Shown piece after piece: positions 37,093-50,726 of a stretch of 64,000 nt of DNA. Source of the stretch: Cystobasidium ongulense (taxonomy: Eukaryota; Basidiomycota; Cystobasidiomycetes; Cystobasidiales; Cystobasidiaceae). The notes under the pieces are model-generated. The model was not told the DNA's origin, did not search any database, and saw nothing but the letters and a program-made list of their open reading frames with translations. The stretch lies in the NCBI GenBank assembly GCA_022835595.1, contig BQUP01000007.1:682001-746000 (forward strand), in the 5' to 3' direction. The position numbers and the translations under genes are program-made. Within the stretch, counting starts at the first letter, position 1, and each line of letters starts with the position of its first letter.

Positions 37093-40000
37093 ATGGGCAA
37101 GCAGAACAAGTCGTCATCAGCACCATCCAAACCACCTCCACCAGCAGCTGCCACTGACGAAGTTTCAGACAAGAAGAAGCCAAATAGCCAACGCATCAAG
37201 AATGTCAAAACTGGCAATGCTGGTAATTCCTCAAATGCTATTCCTCAAAACTCCACTGCTGCTAGAGCTCAGGCTGCTATCGATGAAGGGAGACCACCCC
37301 CTCTGTTCCCTGTTGGTGAGTAGCGTTATCGTTTGCATGGAGTGATTGAATATTGAAAGCTGATGATGCGATCTATACTCTGCACGCCTTTCACTTCACA
37401 TCCTTGTACGGTAACCCTCTCCGCTCACTATCATTCAATACAATCATCATGATGCCCCGAAGGCTACAAAACTCCCATGACTCTGCTCAACGAGAGATGT
37501 CAGAAGAATGGGTGGCAAAAACCGGATCTTCAGCCTGTGCGTACGCTTTGCAATCTGTCGGTATTGTCAGCTCAAGCTGAGCTTCCTTCGCGCTCACATT
37601 GCTTGAAATAATCCCCTTTCCTGGCTTGAACGCTTCCGCAGTTCAAGACACCTACTGGCGGTCACGGGTGCATCATTCGTCTATCACGACAAGATCCCAA
37701 AGCTGGTCTCGAAACAGTCACTTTTCGACCTCCAATAAGTCCTGAAATCAGTATTTCAATAGACAAGCCAACATCAATAGAAGCGAAACATTGGGGGTCA
37801 ATATATGCGATACATCGTTTCGCATCTGGTTTGCAATTGGGAATGGTACTACCACCTATTTGTAGAGATTATTGGAGTGCACTGCAACTTGAAAAGAAAG
37901 AAGAATTGGCAAAAAATAAAAATCATGCATGGAAATGGAATGAAGATCCTTTTGAAGCTGCTAGAGAACAGAAAAATCGTTTAGATGCCATGAAGGCAAA
38001 TTCTATTGCTGCTGCGAATGGATCATCTTCAATACCTGGATCAACTACTACATCAGGTAGGAATACTCCAATTGGATCGCATGGTGGATTGCCGAAAGAT
38101 ACACCTGAAATTAAAATGAGTTCGGAAATGAGAAAGCTGGTTCAAGAGACGATTCGTAAAATGAGGGAACAAAACCCTCCTGCTCCACCTTCTGCTTCTT
38201 TATCTGCTCATACAGTCGTCCCGGAGACCTTCACACTCACAAAAGAGGAGAAGAATACAGCATTGAAGGAATTACAAGGCTTAGGGTACAGAAAAGGTCA
38301 TATTGAAGCTGCATTAGAATATTTCCAAACTGAAGTAGCGCGCTATGACCCTCTACTTGAAGGACTTTCGAAGTCAACATTACAAGATACTCTCCTTCAA
38401 TACTTGCAAATCACTTTATCAGAGGATGAACTGCCCGGTCACGGGACTTCAAATGCCTCAAATGGTAACACGCAAGGGCACGGTTATCAATCTTCGGATC
38501 CTACTGTACGAATCACGAAACGGCACGATAAGGAAACTGGCTTAGCTAGAAGTTGGTTGATTGATAAAATCTGTAAGGCAGCTGGATATCCTGAAGATGC
38601 GGTTGAAGATGCTGTAGAAGCATCTCAAGGGAGTGAAAGTAAAGCTATTCTACTTCTACAGAAGAAGCTGGCTGGCTGGGTATCGAGCTATGAAGATATC
38701 GAAGATATCATCACAAAAGAAGAGGGTAAAGAAGCGAGGGATAAAATGGAAACTGAAATTGAAGCATTGGAAAGTTTACTTGGAAATGCTATACAGCGAA
38801 AAGGAAAGACTTCACTAGAATTACAAGTCCGTTCGTCAACATCGAAAACTTCACCGCCTCTCTCACTACATATCCTCCTAGACTGCAGTACTTACCCATC
38901 ACCATGCACTTCTGGAGAGGAAGATTCGAGACTTTCTGTTCCTACTTTCTACCTTGGTATTCTCGAACATGGTCATTCAGCGACAATACCACCCTACATA
39001 CGGCTCTATCTTACTATGCTTTTACTAGAGCATATGCGAACAGATTGGCGTGATATTATAGAAGCGGGAGAAGGTGGGGTAGTATATGAAATGGTGACCT
39101 TCTTACAGGAAAACATGGACGAAATATTACATCATCCACCACCTTCATCTGAAGTATTCCGCTACTTGCGTCCTGGCTCAGATACCGATTCCATAAGTAA
39201 CGGCATCAGCAAGCTTTCCATGCAGAAAGGCAAATCAAATAATCGTCAACGAAATGGTAGGAATGTACAACCCTTCCCTGCTGGAGACAGTGCAACTTTG
39301 TTAAAACGATATCAAGCACTTCAACAAAACCCTTCGTATCGTACTCTACTAAGCAAACGTCAAACACTTCCAGCTTTTGCATCAAGACAATCATTAATTG
39401 ATTTAATATCATCAAATAGAGTAGTTATAGTTTCAGGAGCTACAGGATCAGGTAAAACTACACAAGTTCCAACATTCGTACTTGAAGACGCAATTGAACA
39501 CTTACAAGGTGACAAGATAAACATGGTCGTCACTCAACCTAGACGTATTTCTGCTATCGGTGTTGCTACAAGAGTAGCTCAAGAAAGAAATGAAGAACTA
39601 GGTAAGGATGGAACTCTAGTTGGTTATGCTATTCGTGGTGAGAGGAAAGCTAGTAGAGATTGTAGATTGCTTTTTTGTACTACTGGTATTCGTGAGTTGG
39701 TCCCGGCTATCCTTCTTTCGTGCCAGGAAAAGCTAACTCCGTTTGATTCTTTCAGTGCTGCAGCGGTTATCAAGAGGTGGTGATCCAAACTTGGATAATG
39801 TATCACATGTTTTCGTCGACGAAGTGAGTCCTTGGTTCCCCTTTAAAACGTTCTGAATACAGTACCAACCTTTTGTGTTTTTTTCTCTCTCTGTTCCTAG
39901 GTTCACGAACGATCTCTAGATTCCGATTTCCTCCTTTTAATACTCAAAGAAGTTTTGCAACGTAACAAGAAGATCAAAATAATTTTAATGAGTGCAACAG

Positions 40001-42500
40001 CCGATTCAATACGCTTTTCATCATATTTCAATAATGCACCATGTATAGAAATACCAGGAACAACATTCCCAGTTGAAGATATTTATTTAGAAGATATAAT
40101 ACAATTTACAAGATATAAAAGCTCAAATTCTATCAAAGCTTCAAGAAAATGGTCAGATCAAGAAAATGATGGTATTAAATCAAGCTTAATGAATAAAGGT
40201 ATTCACGATGAAAATTTAATTAGTACACTTGGAATGCTTATTAGAAGTGAAAAAATTGATTATGATCTCGTCGCTGCTACTGTTGATTATATACATGGTC
40301 AATATGATCATGATGAGGCTGTACTGGTCTTTGTTACTGGTGAGTGTATTTAATCTCACGTCATTGGGGAAGTGCTGATGTTGACATTCGCTTCTTCCGT
40401 TCAGGTGTTGCTGAAATCACCCAAACAATTCGAGCTATCGAGCGCCTGCCCTCTGCAAGATCAATGACCGTCCTGCCTCTACACGCCAATTTGACGAATG
40501 CCGAACAGAGTCGAGTCTTCCAACGTCCCACACCTGGATCCCACAAACGCAAGATCATAGTCAGTACAAATGTAGCTGAAACAAGTATTACAATCGATGA
40601 TATAGTACACGTGATAGATACAGGAAGAGTCAAGGAAACAAGATATGACGCAATAAGTGGAGTACAAAGATTGATAGAAGATTGGAACTCTTTAGCTGGT
40701 AATAAACAAAGAAGAGGTAGATCAGGTAGAACAAAACCTGGTAAATGTTGGAAATTATATTCAACTTTTCAAGAAGAATATATCCTACCTAAATATACAA
40801 AACCTGAAATCTTAAGAACTCCTTTAGCGAGTCTTGTTTTACAAGTTAAATCTCTAAGAGGTACTATCAATGTACTTGATTTCTTGGGAAATGCTTTAGA
40901 TGCTCCGGATACTATTGCTATTAATGAAGCGTTAGATACACTACTGGCTCTAGGTGCTATCGAAGATGTGGAGGGATCAAAAGGTAGTTCAACAAGTACG
41001 GCGAAATTAACTCCCCTCGGCCAGAATTTGGCATTGCTGCCTTTGGATTTGAGATTGGGCAAGGTAAGTATTTCGAACTGTTTAGATCGTGATTGCATCT
41101 CGATGGCTAGCTAATCCGAATCGTTTGTGATTCTTCAGATGCTCATCCTTGCGTCTATATTCGATGTCCTCGAACCAATGCTCTACATTTGCGCTGCCTT
41201 ATCTACCAAACCTCTTTTCGCCTCATCACCAGAAGAACGAGATGCCGCTCAAACGGCCCGTAATAAATTCTCAACAGGACATTCAGACCTTCTAACTGAC
41301 CTCAATGCTATTTCAAGTCTGCTTAATATCCAACATGAAGATGCTTCAATAACAAGTATGAATAATGATGGATTAAGTAAAAGTGCAAGAATGAGAAAAT
41401 TCCATGAAGATAATTATATTTCACCTTCAGCTTGGAGGGAGATATTATCTTTAAAATCAGATTTCGTATCTGCTTTGAAAAGTGCTGGGTTCTTCGTTCC
41501 TTCTCCTTCATCATCTTCAAATCCGACCAATAAAAATGCAAACGGAATGAATGACAAGAGGAAGAATAACCTGTTAAAAGACGACGATGAGAATTTGCTT
41601 AAATCTATTATATTTGCTGGTACCGGTAAATGTGTTAGAATCAAATTACCTCAAGTTAAGTATGAAGCTACTATTGGTGGTGCTGCTGCTATTGATCATC
41701 AAGCTAAGGAGGTCAGATTTTTCGATGGTGACGAAGGTGAGTACACAACCTCTTTATTCACCTCCCCGATATAAACTGACGTTGAAATGTATGATTGAAT
41801 GCAGGTCGAGTGTTCCTACATCCTGGATCAGTCCTATTCGCCGAGTCCAAACTAAAGAATGGCTATCTTACGTACTTCAATAAGAGCGTGACGAGCAAGC
41901 CATTTTTGCGCGATGCGACTGAGGTGAGCTACCCTTTCCTCCTCTCCGAAAAGCACTTTCATGGGTCTGGGTCACCATCAGTCATTGCAGAAATATGCTG
42001 ATTCTTCGATTATAAATTGCCACTCCCACAGCTCCCACTCTATGCACTACTTCTATTCGGTCGCAATCTATCTGCGGACCCACTCAAAGGAGGTCTTACA
42101 ATTTCAACGTCAACGTCATCTTCCTCTCCCTCTACCCCCAACCCTATAAACCCCTCGAAGTCCTCTAATACAAAGATCGAAACAATCCAGACAGGTGTTG
42201 ATGAGAGGAATAAGAAAATTCATCTGAGAGCACCACCTAGAACCTCGGTACTCATTAATGAATTGAGAAGATTGATGGATCTGGAATTGGAAGGATTGAT
42301 TGATGATCCTGCTTTATTGACTGGTGAGTCCAATTCGAGTTTTGTCCATATCGTAAAAGTGCTTAGATAAATAATTGATGCCACTTTCGCTTGTGTCTTT
42401 CCTTTTCTTCTTCTGATGTTGATGTCGATGCATACAATCAGGTCAAGCGAGTCCTGTCATTGAAGCAATGATGCAGCTGCTAAGAAGAAATGGATCGTAA
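37093..42500 (+). CDS. DHX29/DHX57-like DExH-box RNA helicase
   Basis: Starts at ATG 37093 (MGKQNKSSSAPSKPPPP) and ends at TAA 42498-42500; about nine exons and 1400-1500 residues. After a basic N-terminus comes a dsRNA-binding-like segment spliced as GYKTPMTLLNERCQKNGW-QKPDLQP, then FKTPTGGHGCIIRLSRQ. A UBA-like segment follows (LKELQGLGYRKGHIEAALEY). Helicase motifs: SGATGSGKTTQVP (I), TQPRRISAIG (Ia), DEVHERS (II, across an intron), LMSATAD (III), STNVAETSITIDD (V) and QRRGRSGRTKPGKCW (VI). The HA2/OB-fold part runs to SPVIEAMMQLLRRNGS. Family members act in translation initiation or RNA surveillance; yeast YLR419W is the closest named type. The long middle exons are strikingly AT-rich. 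Confidence 0.92.
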
Positions 42501-43525
42501 AGGATACGACGTTTCCGCCTCCCAAGTCAAGGCTTACTCCGAACGGAGTGCGTGGGGAAGATTCTGGCGCCAGGGAAATGCGATGGATGGTATTACTACT
42601 GTATTTACTGGCTTGACTGAGTGCAAGGGAGATGTAGGCCCGATCCAAAACTCCACACATAGCACGGTACCTATTCCAGGGATTCGTCGGTGCGAAGGGT
42701 CTGGGCGATCTCGCATGCCCGGAAATGCGCAACTTGGACCGAATTACGTGGGTCAGAATTGACGCTGGTAGGTGCGACGTGCGAGCTCTAGTTAACTTAG
42801 CCCGCCCGACTACTGGTACGGTAGTCAGATGCAGGCCTGCCAGAGTAGAGGTATTTATCAAGTTCGCACATCCCCTCGACACGCTCAGGAATGCCCACTT
42901 GCAAGGCTCGATGGAAGTCTTCGGACTTTGCGTCGACCCTCCCTTCGCGCACCTATCGGACTTGTAGACGGGAGCAACAGAGACGAAGCAACCGCGCGTG
43001 GCAGGTGGGCGAGAAGATTGTAGACTAGCAGTGCTACTACTACTCACTGGTCGCAGCGACTACTTGTGTATATTGTTATTACACCTGTCAGTGTTGTCAG
43101 CGGGCATGTCGGGCATATCGCTTGTAATCAGCGGACTTTACCAATCCGATCGCCGAAGTTGCTGGTCATTCTTGCCTGATGAACACGAATGCACATAGGC
43201 ACAACGAGACACGACCTCCATCTACTGTTACATGGCTCACCCTCATATGCACTCTTCATGCCTGCTTTGTTCGTCCTCGCTTGCTCCCTTCCCATCCCTT
43301 GTCCAGATGTCCCATCCAAATACAGCAAGGTGGGTCGAGATTTTGAACGAGCGACGACGATGCAACGGTCGAATTGGCAATGGGACTGACCTGCATCTCA
43401 CTCGATTCCATGCTTGGTCTAGGCGTGATCACCAACATTCATAGCGGATACTGGATGCATGCGAGACCCGCTCCGTCTCTGGCTCGCTCTCTCTGCTGTC
43501 GACTGCAAGGCAAACTGGCACCACC
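42501..43525. other. Intergenic with one long unassigned frame
   Basis: A 196-codon - strand frame (42457-43047) overlaps the last helicase exon and has no recognised domain. The region is less AT-rich than the helicase exons. No RNA gene or repeat recognised. Confidence 0.4.
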
Positions 43526-45877
43526 ATGGACACTTCAATATCGGCCAGCACGATGCCTGCACCGTCATCAGCAATGCAAATCATACGCATAGTCACCATT
43601 TCATCCGTTCAGATCCTGGTGCTCGTCATTGGTGAGTGTGCTCCTGCTCGTTCTCAGTCCATACCTATAAGCTGATCAAATAAACGTGACTTTCTGTATG
43701 CCACAGCCGGCACTTCTGGGTTCATTATATCCCTGCTGGGACTCTTCATACCTGATTCGCTCAGGTCGAGACCGCCAACCACGCCTACCACACTCAGACG
43801 GGTGCGTAGTCCCTCGCCCACCGCGAGCAGGGCCACCTCGACCCCTCCCTCATTCCATTCTTCGAGCAGTTCGGGAATCCCAAAGAATGATACTGACGTG
43901 AAGAATGCGATGCAAGACGCGTCGACCACTCAGATGCTATCAAAAACACTCCACGCACATCCAATGTCAAGAGGCAATAGTGCCTCTTCCAAGTCATCAA
44001 CATTACCCGACCTAGGCAATTCAAGCAGTACTACCAGTTCATGCTCGTCGTCTATATCCGAACATCACAAAGAACAGCACACTCACCACCATCACCATCA
44101 CCATCATGGGATGAATGCGACTGCTTTGTACGAGGGTATCGTTAATAGATGTAGAGGGAAGAAAGCGACGTGTATCAACAGGAAAGATGACAATCGACAT
44201 CCTACCGCTGCTATGACGACGAGCGAAGACAAGTCCAAAGCAGACAAATCGTGCAGATCGAGGAAATCTAGTCTTTCATCCCCGAGGAACTCGAATGAAG
44301 GTGTTAGAGCTAGATTGTCCTCACTCATCATGCCCCATTCTTCCTCACACTCCACTTCGCATGCCAAAGAAGGAAGTTCGAGTACTGCAAACAATCACAA
44401 GAGACTTTCATACTATGCGCCTACTTTGGGATCGAGTAGTCCTGTATCTCCTCAAGATGCTCCAAGTAGAAGTGCAACCCTACCGAACGTCACGACCTCC
44501 TCCATCAGCCCATCACCGATTGAAGAGGTGAACGTAGAAGATGGTATTTCAACCGCAGTATTGAAGCACCTTTCTGCTTCAGCGACATTTCCAAATGGCA
44601 TCAAGCCACCTTTCTTGACTAGAATATTCAGCTTCTCTTCATCGTCATCGTCGAATCTCGCTTCTTCCAGTTCTTCTTCGATTGAAGCTATCTCCCCTAC
44701 ATCAACTACCAGCAAACACGCTTTCCCAACTGTATCATCTTCCTCATCGTCATCATCCCAAGTTAATTTAGAAATCGCACATGGTCAAATAAGACCTAAA
44801 GCTAGACGATTATCAACTCGATTAGCTTCTTTTAGAACTGCTTCTTCAAATGGTAGTAAATCTAGAAGGACTATCAGTGAAAGCGAAGCTAGCTCTTCTT
44901 CTTTTATATCGTCAGCAGTAGTAGACGGAGTCACAGGATCCCTAGGAGGAGAAGAATTAAAAAGTCCACCTCAAACACCGCGTCTGGGTTTCTTGCCACC
45001 TTCTTCTTCTTCATCATCATCCTCCTTCACTCCTGGATCAAATGGAACATCTTCACCTTTGAGATCACCGCTTTCACGAAGATCATTTTTTATCTCTTCC
45101 CCTTCTAAATCTTCACCTATTGGAGATTTAGACATCACGCCTCAGCAATCTAGTTTGCCTTCACATGGAGGATATAATAACGCTTCACCGAGCTTTAGTA
45201 CTACTACCATTGGGACTTCGAAATACGAGCAGAATAGACCTGGCTTGGGTAAAAGATCTGCTAGTGATAATCATTCTTCGACATCCTTTAAAGCTTGGCT
45301 TATGAATTCATCCCCATCTTCTTCTTCTTCTTCTAAGACTCGGGATGAGAAAGTAGGTCGTAGAACTTCAGTATCTCAGGTTACTTCTACTTCATCATCA
45401 CCTGTAGCTCAGAGGAGAATTTCAAGTGTAGTAGGAGAGACTAGACATAGTAGATATGTCTCCGACTCTGCCGCCAATGCTACGACTGTACTTCGACCAG
45501 TGCAAGAAAGAGGGAGAAAAGAAGAAAGAAGAAGATCTCTTGCTGTTGTTTCTCCTCCTCCTGCTCCTTCACTTCCTCTTGGCATTTCGAAACCACGTCA
45601 AAATAAAGCTTACAGATCATTATCTTATGCTCCTCCTCCTTCTCATGCTGTTCTGGTCAATAAGATCACTACTACGACAAGTACATCCGGGTCACAACCA
45701 CAAGCACATCCGAATGTAATCGCACAGAGCGGATTCGCATCACAACAACAGAAGCCATTCGTCCCGTTTCACCCTTTCTTAGATCAGGACTATGGAGCTA
45801 GCTCACTCGATCTATCGGGTACCTCTGCTTTGACCATGTCATTGCATTTTAGTGATGTTGGAAAGGCAGATTCGTGA
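43526..45877 (+). CDS. Serine-rich membrane-anchored protein, unknown
   Basis: Starts at ATG 43526 (MDTSISASTMPAPSSAMQ). An intron (GTGAGTGTGC..CCACAG, about 43632-43707) joins RIVTISSVQILVLVI to AGTSGFIISLLGLFIPDSL, giving one or two hydrophobic segments at the N-terminus. The remaining 700 or so residues are mostly disordered Ser/Thr/Pro-rich sequence with many short serine runs, basic clusters and an HTHHHHHHHHG tract near residue 140. No enzyme or binding domain recognised. The layout suggests a membrane-tethered, heavily phosphorylated or scaffold protein, but the function is unknown. Composition could arise by repeat expansion. Confidence 0.7.
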
Positions 45878-46601
45878 AGTCTCCTTGTCTTTCTCTCTAC
45901 TATCTCTGCTACCACCACCTTTAGGCGCGTATCACGCGCACATGGGAGCCACCAAAGGCTAGCCTTTCGTTATTCCTTGTCTATCATTACTCGTTAATTC
46001 CGGTGTTCAAATGATGGCTTTTCTTTTCAAGGGCCGTTGTTTTGATTTACTGTGCTGTTGTTCTTCTGCGTTATGCATCATCTGGGTCGCAGAATTTCGT
46101 TTTATTCTCAAATGTAGCATATTCTACAATACTCATTTCTTCTTCTCCTAGTTAACTCCCGCTTCTCTTTGATTATTTGTTCAGCTTTAGACGGAACTAG
46201 ATAGGAATAGAATAGACTAGTCGGAAGAGGTTAATCGGATGCCCAATTTATCGATGATGAGAAGTAATGACTCTTCTTTCCTCTGCTCTTTCGGTTTGAC
46301 GTGAGATATCCTCGCCTCGGGTCTGCAATCAGGGCGAACAACTTTCACGTCGATACACGCTGACATGGGCTTGACCTTGAATTAACCGAGGAGCAAGCAT
46401 TCACTTCAGCATTGGGATATGCTGGACTCGCTGTAGACTGGCCTCAGCTCGTCAACTTCAAGCGGACCCTCCACCCGCTCGTTCTGTCCACCCTCCATCT
46501 CATTCTACAGCGTGAAAAACAACGATCACCAACGCGTATATTGAGGGTATTGACACACCAGACAGGACAGCTATCACGATACGATACACTGCACTACATG
46601 C
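45878..46601. other. Intergenic, hydrolase promoter
   Basis: 3' flank of the serine-rich gene, then presumed promoter of the alpha/beta hydrolase. T-rich patches at 45990-46160. An open frame at 46412 overlaps the hydrolase start in another frame and is probably chance. Confidence 0.45.
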
Positions 46602-49600
46602 ATGCACAGCCATCTACCGCATGGATCTCAGCCCATGCACTGCTCGGATGCGGCGGAGGGACCACGAGCCACGTTGTCACTGTCGTCGGACTTGATGGAG
46701 GGTGTCAGCAGCCCTCAAGCGGGCAGCAGCAAGGGTGGGAGCACTGATGGAAGCACAGGCAGCGCGAGTAACGGTGCTGCATCATCCACTCTCGCTACAT
46801 GGCAGGCCCCGGTGTCTACGTCGGACAACTCAGAAAGCGACAATCAGCCTTCGCAGCGAGCGACTTCCATTCCCGACCCAGCTGGAGCAACAGCACCACA
46901 CAACGACATCAACAACTCTGAAGACAGTACAAGACCCTCATTACCATCATCATCACGCCGTCAACCATCGTCAACAACTCTAAGCGCATTACTCGAACCA
47001 TTCAATCCATCATCCTCCATCGATCAGGACAGTGGTGGTAGAATCAAGATTCCAGCTACTTCTCGAGCTGGGGCTGATATAGCTGAACAAAAAACTGCAA
47101 ATACTGTTGGGCTATTAGAAAGCTGGAAATACATACCTTTCTTGGCCCATCAAGGTAGGGTTTTCTGTGTTTTTGCTTTTCGTACCCTGTCTTAGCGGCA
47201 GAGACAGTCTCGGAGTTACAACCTCGCTGACTCACTGTTCGAATATTCGCAAATTCACACCCATTCAAAACCATACCACCGTAATGTATGCTCCTGCCCT
47301 ACGGCATCTGTCTTTCATTTCATGTGCCTCTGCGATACTCGCGCGCCACCGTTGTCCTCCGTCATCCAAAACTCCCAAATTGGCAATCACATATATCACG
47401 CGAAATCTCTCCGAAATCAACAATGACTACCTACAACAATACAACATTCTGCACTGTGGATTCTCAATTAAACAGCCTCCAAACTCGCATCGGCATTCGT
47501 TTCACACCACGTCTTTGGACCTCCAAAGAAGAGCTGGGGTATCGAACTTACCCTTTTCACGACTGCCATCCGGGAATCAGTCCAATATTCGCACTTATCA
47601 TCATTACCAACTCTACGCCGTTTCCTCAATCTGGGAAAGATACTTCCAGTCCCCAAAGATGGCGTCGTTACGCCTGTCACGTTTCAAATTCACAAGAGAA
47701 ATTTACCTGGTATCCTGGCTGAATTTGATGACAAGGAAGACGGAACTAGAGAGTTGACGGGCGAATGGGTTGTCAGTAAGAGGACATGGAGGAGAATGCA
47801 GAGGGAGCATTATGGACACGCGAAGCCTGCTTCCAGATCGAGTCTCAACACTGCACCTTCACCTAGAAGGAAGAGCTCGTCTTCGTCTTCAATAAAGGCT
47901 AGAAATCCGATGCCCTCTCCTGATGCCCCGACTCCTGCCCCGCCATCTCCTTCATCAAGACCACAAGCTCGCCATTCATCATCCACATCATCGCACCCCT
48001 CCTCAACAGGCAAAGACAAAGTCATTCTCTATCTCCATGGAGGAGCTTATTATACAATGTCCGCAGCCACACATCGCTATATTACAATTTCAGTCAGCAA
48101 ATATACGAATTGCAGAGTTTTTGCGGTGAATTATAGATTGGCACCAGAATGTAGATGGCCTGGTCAGATTCATGATGCTGTTCAAGCTTATTTACGTTTG
48201 ATACAAGATTTGAAAATCCCTCCTGAGATTATTATTTTGATGGGTGATAGTGCTGGTGGTGGTTTAACTTTGGCTACTATCATGTATCTTCGAGATCATG
48301 GTTTCCCACTTCCTTGTGGCGCTATTGTCATGAGTCCGTGGGTGGATCTCACCATGTCGTGCGATTCGTGGGAGACGAATGCGGTCAGTCTACCTTTTAC
48401 TTGTTACTCAGCCTAAAAACAAGTGGCATCCGCTGACTGATGCGAGATTCACTTTTGTCCATTACGATTAAAGCCATACGACTACCTGCGCATGCCATCA
48501 GGAGACGACCATATGAACCCCATAGCATCCCTGCTAGGCGCATCTAAAGTGAAGGATCTAATAACTCACCCCTACGTTTCACCTCTATTCGGAGATTTCC
48601 ACGATTTCCCACCATTATTGATACAATGTGGAGATGCGGAATGTCTAAGGGATGAAGGTACTTTATTAGCTCATAAAGCTTCTTTAGCTGGGGTACAAGT
48701 TTATCATGAAGTTTATGAAGATTGTCCTCATGTTTTTCAAGCTATGTTTTTCTTAGACGCTTCTAAGAAAGCTTTTAGAAGTCATAGAAATTTCGTTAAA
48801 AGGGTACTTTCTCCTCCTTCTCTTTCTTCAAATACTACTACTACTTCTTCTGCCTCGAATTCGACTGGAGGAGCAGAAGCTCATGGGGACAGAAATGTGG
48901 GCAGGGATATCAGAGTTGACCTTAGTGAAATGGACCAAGAAGTCATGTCGGATGCTCATAATGTTAAAGCGGATGGTCAAGCTGAATTAGCTTCTCTTCC
49001 TGCTTCTCTGAGAGCTTTACGAAGGGAACTTTCATCTCTAACTCCTTTATATAATGGCAATGCCACGGCAACAACAGATTCATCGCTCGGAACAAGCGGA
49101 AGAGAGAGTACTGGGGAGGCATTCATGCAGTCAAGTGGAACAATTGAGACTATGGAGGCTACGCAAGATTTCCAACCGGAATTCTTGGAAGAAGAGGAAG
49201 ACCTAGGATATGACGATGAAGAAGAAGAGGATGATTCCAATCCATTCAACGTTGAAAGCAGCGGTGCTAGCGCTACTGCATCCGAGCTAGATTCGAACTC
49301 GATAACAGAGGAGAACGATGGCGAACACTTGGCTGTATCATCTTCGGCCAACGTACTCAGCCGCGACAAAATTGATGATATGGCTGAAGATCAACTGGAA
49401 GATCCTGCTGCCAACATGGCAATGAATGCGACCGCTGGAATGGTCAAACTGGGTTCGATGATTTCTCCTTCACAACATCATGATCTGGACAGCGTCGCTG
49501 AAGAGCAGGATGAATCGATTGAAAAGATTGAAAGGGAAGATGATGATGCAGAGCTTCAATCACAACAAATAAATCCGCAAGTCTCGCTATCTAGAAATAC

Positions 49601-50252
49601 TTCTTCTCATCGCTTGCATGGTAATGCACTTTATTCATCTGATAACCACCATGGCAACTATAATTGCCATCAATATTGCAAGAGTACAAGCTTGTCAAGT
49701 ACACCCTCTCATTCCCCTTCTGCTTCATTTACTTCGCTACCGCATTCGTCACCTTCCGGCTCGCAAACTCCATTAGTATCGCGTACACCAACTTCATCAG
49801 CGCCTCCCTCACCCGGCACATCGATGCGTATATCCAACAGACAGAGATCCCTCTCTTCGTTAAGCATGGCCTCTATGACTTCTAGCAATTATGTCAGTCT
49901 GAAACGGAATAGCTCATCTCAACACATGGACGGAAATAGCAATAATCAACATTTCAGACCTGGTCATTCGCGTTCTAATTCGTCAATTAGTATTAGAACG
50001 ATGAAACCAAGCCATTTTAGAGAAATGTCAAAACCTAGAGCTAGAGCCAATTCTCATCCGGATTTACAAGCTTTATTGGACAGTTATGATGCTGCCGGAC
50101 CTGCTCAACATACTGTTTTATGGACCAACGAAGAGGATGAACAGCATGAAGAAGAAGCAATTACACAAGCAGATGTGAATGCAGTTGCGAGGAAGGACAG
50201 CATACATTCTTCTGACAGCGAAAACATGGATGACGGTACTTTCGACATTTAA
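46602..50252 (+). CDS. HSL-type alpha/beta hydrolase, long disordered tail
   Basis: Likely start ATG 46602 (MHSHLPHGSQPMHCSD); stop at 50252. Exon 1 ends near 47154 (WKYIPFLAHQ). The next certain exon begins at about 47475 (SKLASAFVSHHVFGPPKKSW, GIELTLFTTAIRESVQYSHL) and runs to 48383; junctions between them are unresolved. Catalytic elements match the hormone-sensitive-lipase class: VILYLHGGAYYTMSAATH (oxyanion hole), ILMGDSAGGGLTLA (nucleophile Ser), QCGDAECLRDE (Asp) and ECPHVFQ-like DCPHVFQAMFFLD (His). After the hydrolase domain there is a tail of about 450 residues, Ser/acidic-rich and disordered, with a DDEEEEDDSNPF tract. Probably a lipid or ester hydrolase; the tail suggests regulation or partner binding. 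Confidence 0.82.
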
Positions 50253-50726
50253 TATGCGCAAGAAAGAGATTGGAGGCAAGAAATACTTAAAAGTAAGAAT
50301 GATCCCTCAATTTCGCGAGGGACTTTCCCATAAGCAATACTCGACCATTCCTCGCTTGAATTCGGAACTCGTCTGTTTCACATACTATTTGATAAAACCT
50401 GTATACAAACCATGTAGCATTTTGTAGCCCAGCTTTTGAGCACCGGCACATCCTTTCGGTCATTTAATGGGCCAGGGCCAAATCTATACCCATTGTCACT
50501 TAATAGAACGTCTCTAGTATTGTGTCAATAATATTGTGTACTGGTATATTCTCTTCATGGCAACTATGGGCTGCTTTCACTTTCCAGGGCCAGGTGCAGG
50601 GAGGATCATCGGGCAACTGACATTCGAGTCTGACTGAAGCGTGCTTCTGTTATTCGTGGACGTGCGAGTGTAGTGCTGTGTCAAGTGGTAATGTATACAT
50701 TGCAAATCGGAGATGGTGGGACAAGC
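50253..50726. other. Intergenic, convergent 3' flanks
   Basis: Between the hydrolase (+) and the WW protein (-). Only short frames; likely untranslated sequence of both genes. Confidence 0.45.

Noticed and set aside
42490-43023. rDNA-like fragment suspected from GC-rich sequence after the helicase
   Set aside because: No match to conserved 18S or 25S core motifs that I know.
46412-46747. 111-codon frame beginning MGYAGLAVDWPQLV
   Set aside because: Overlaps the hydrolase first exon in another frame and has no domain; treated as chance.
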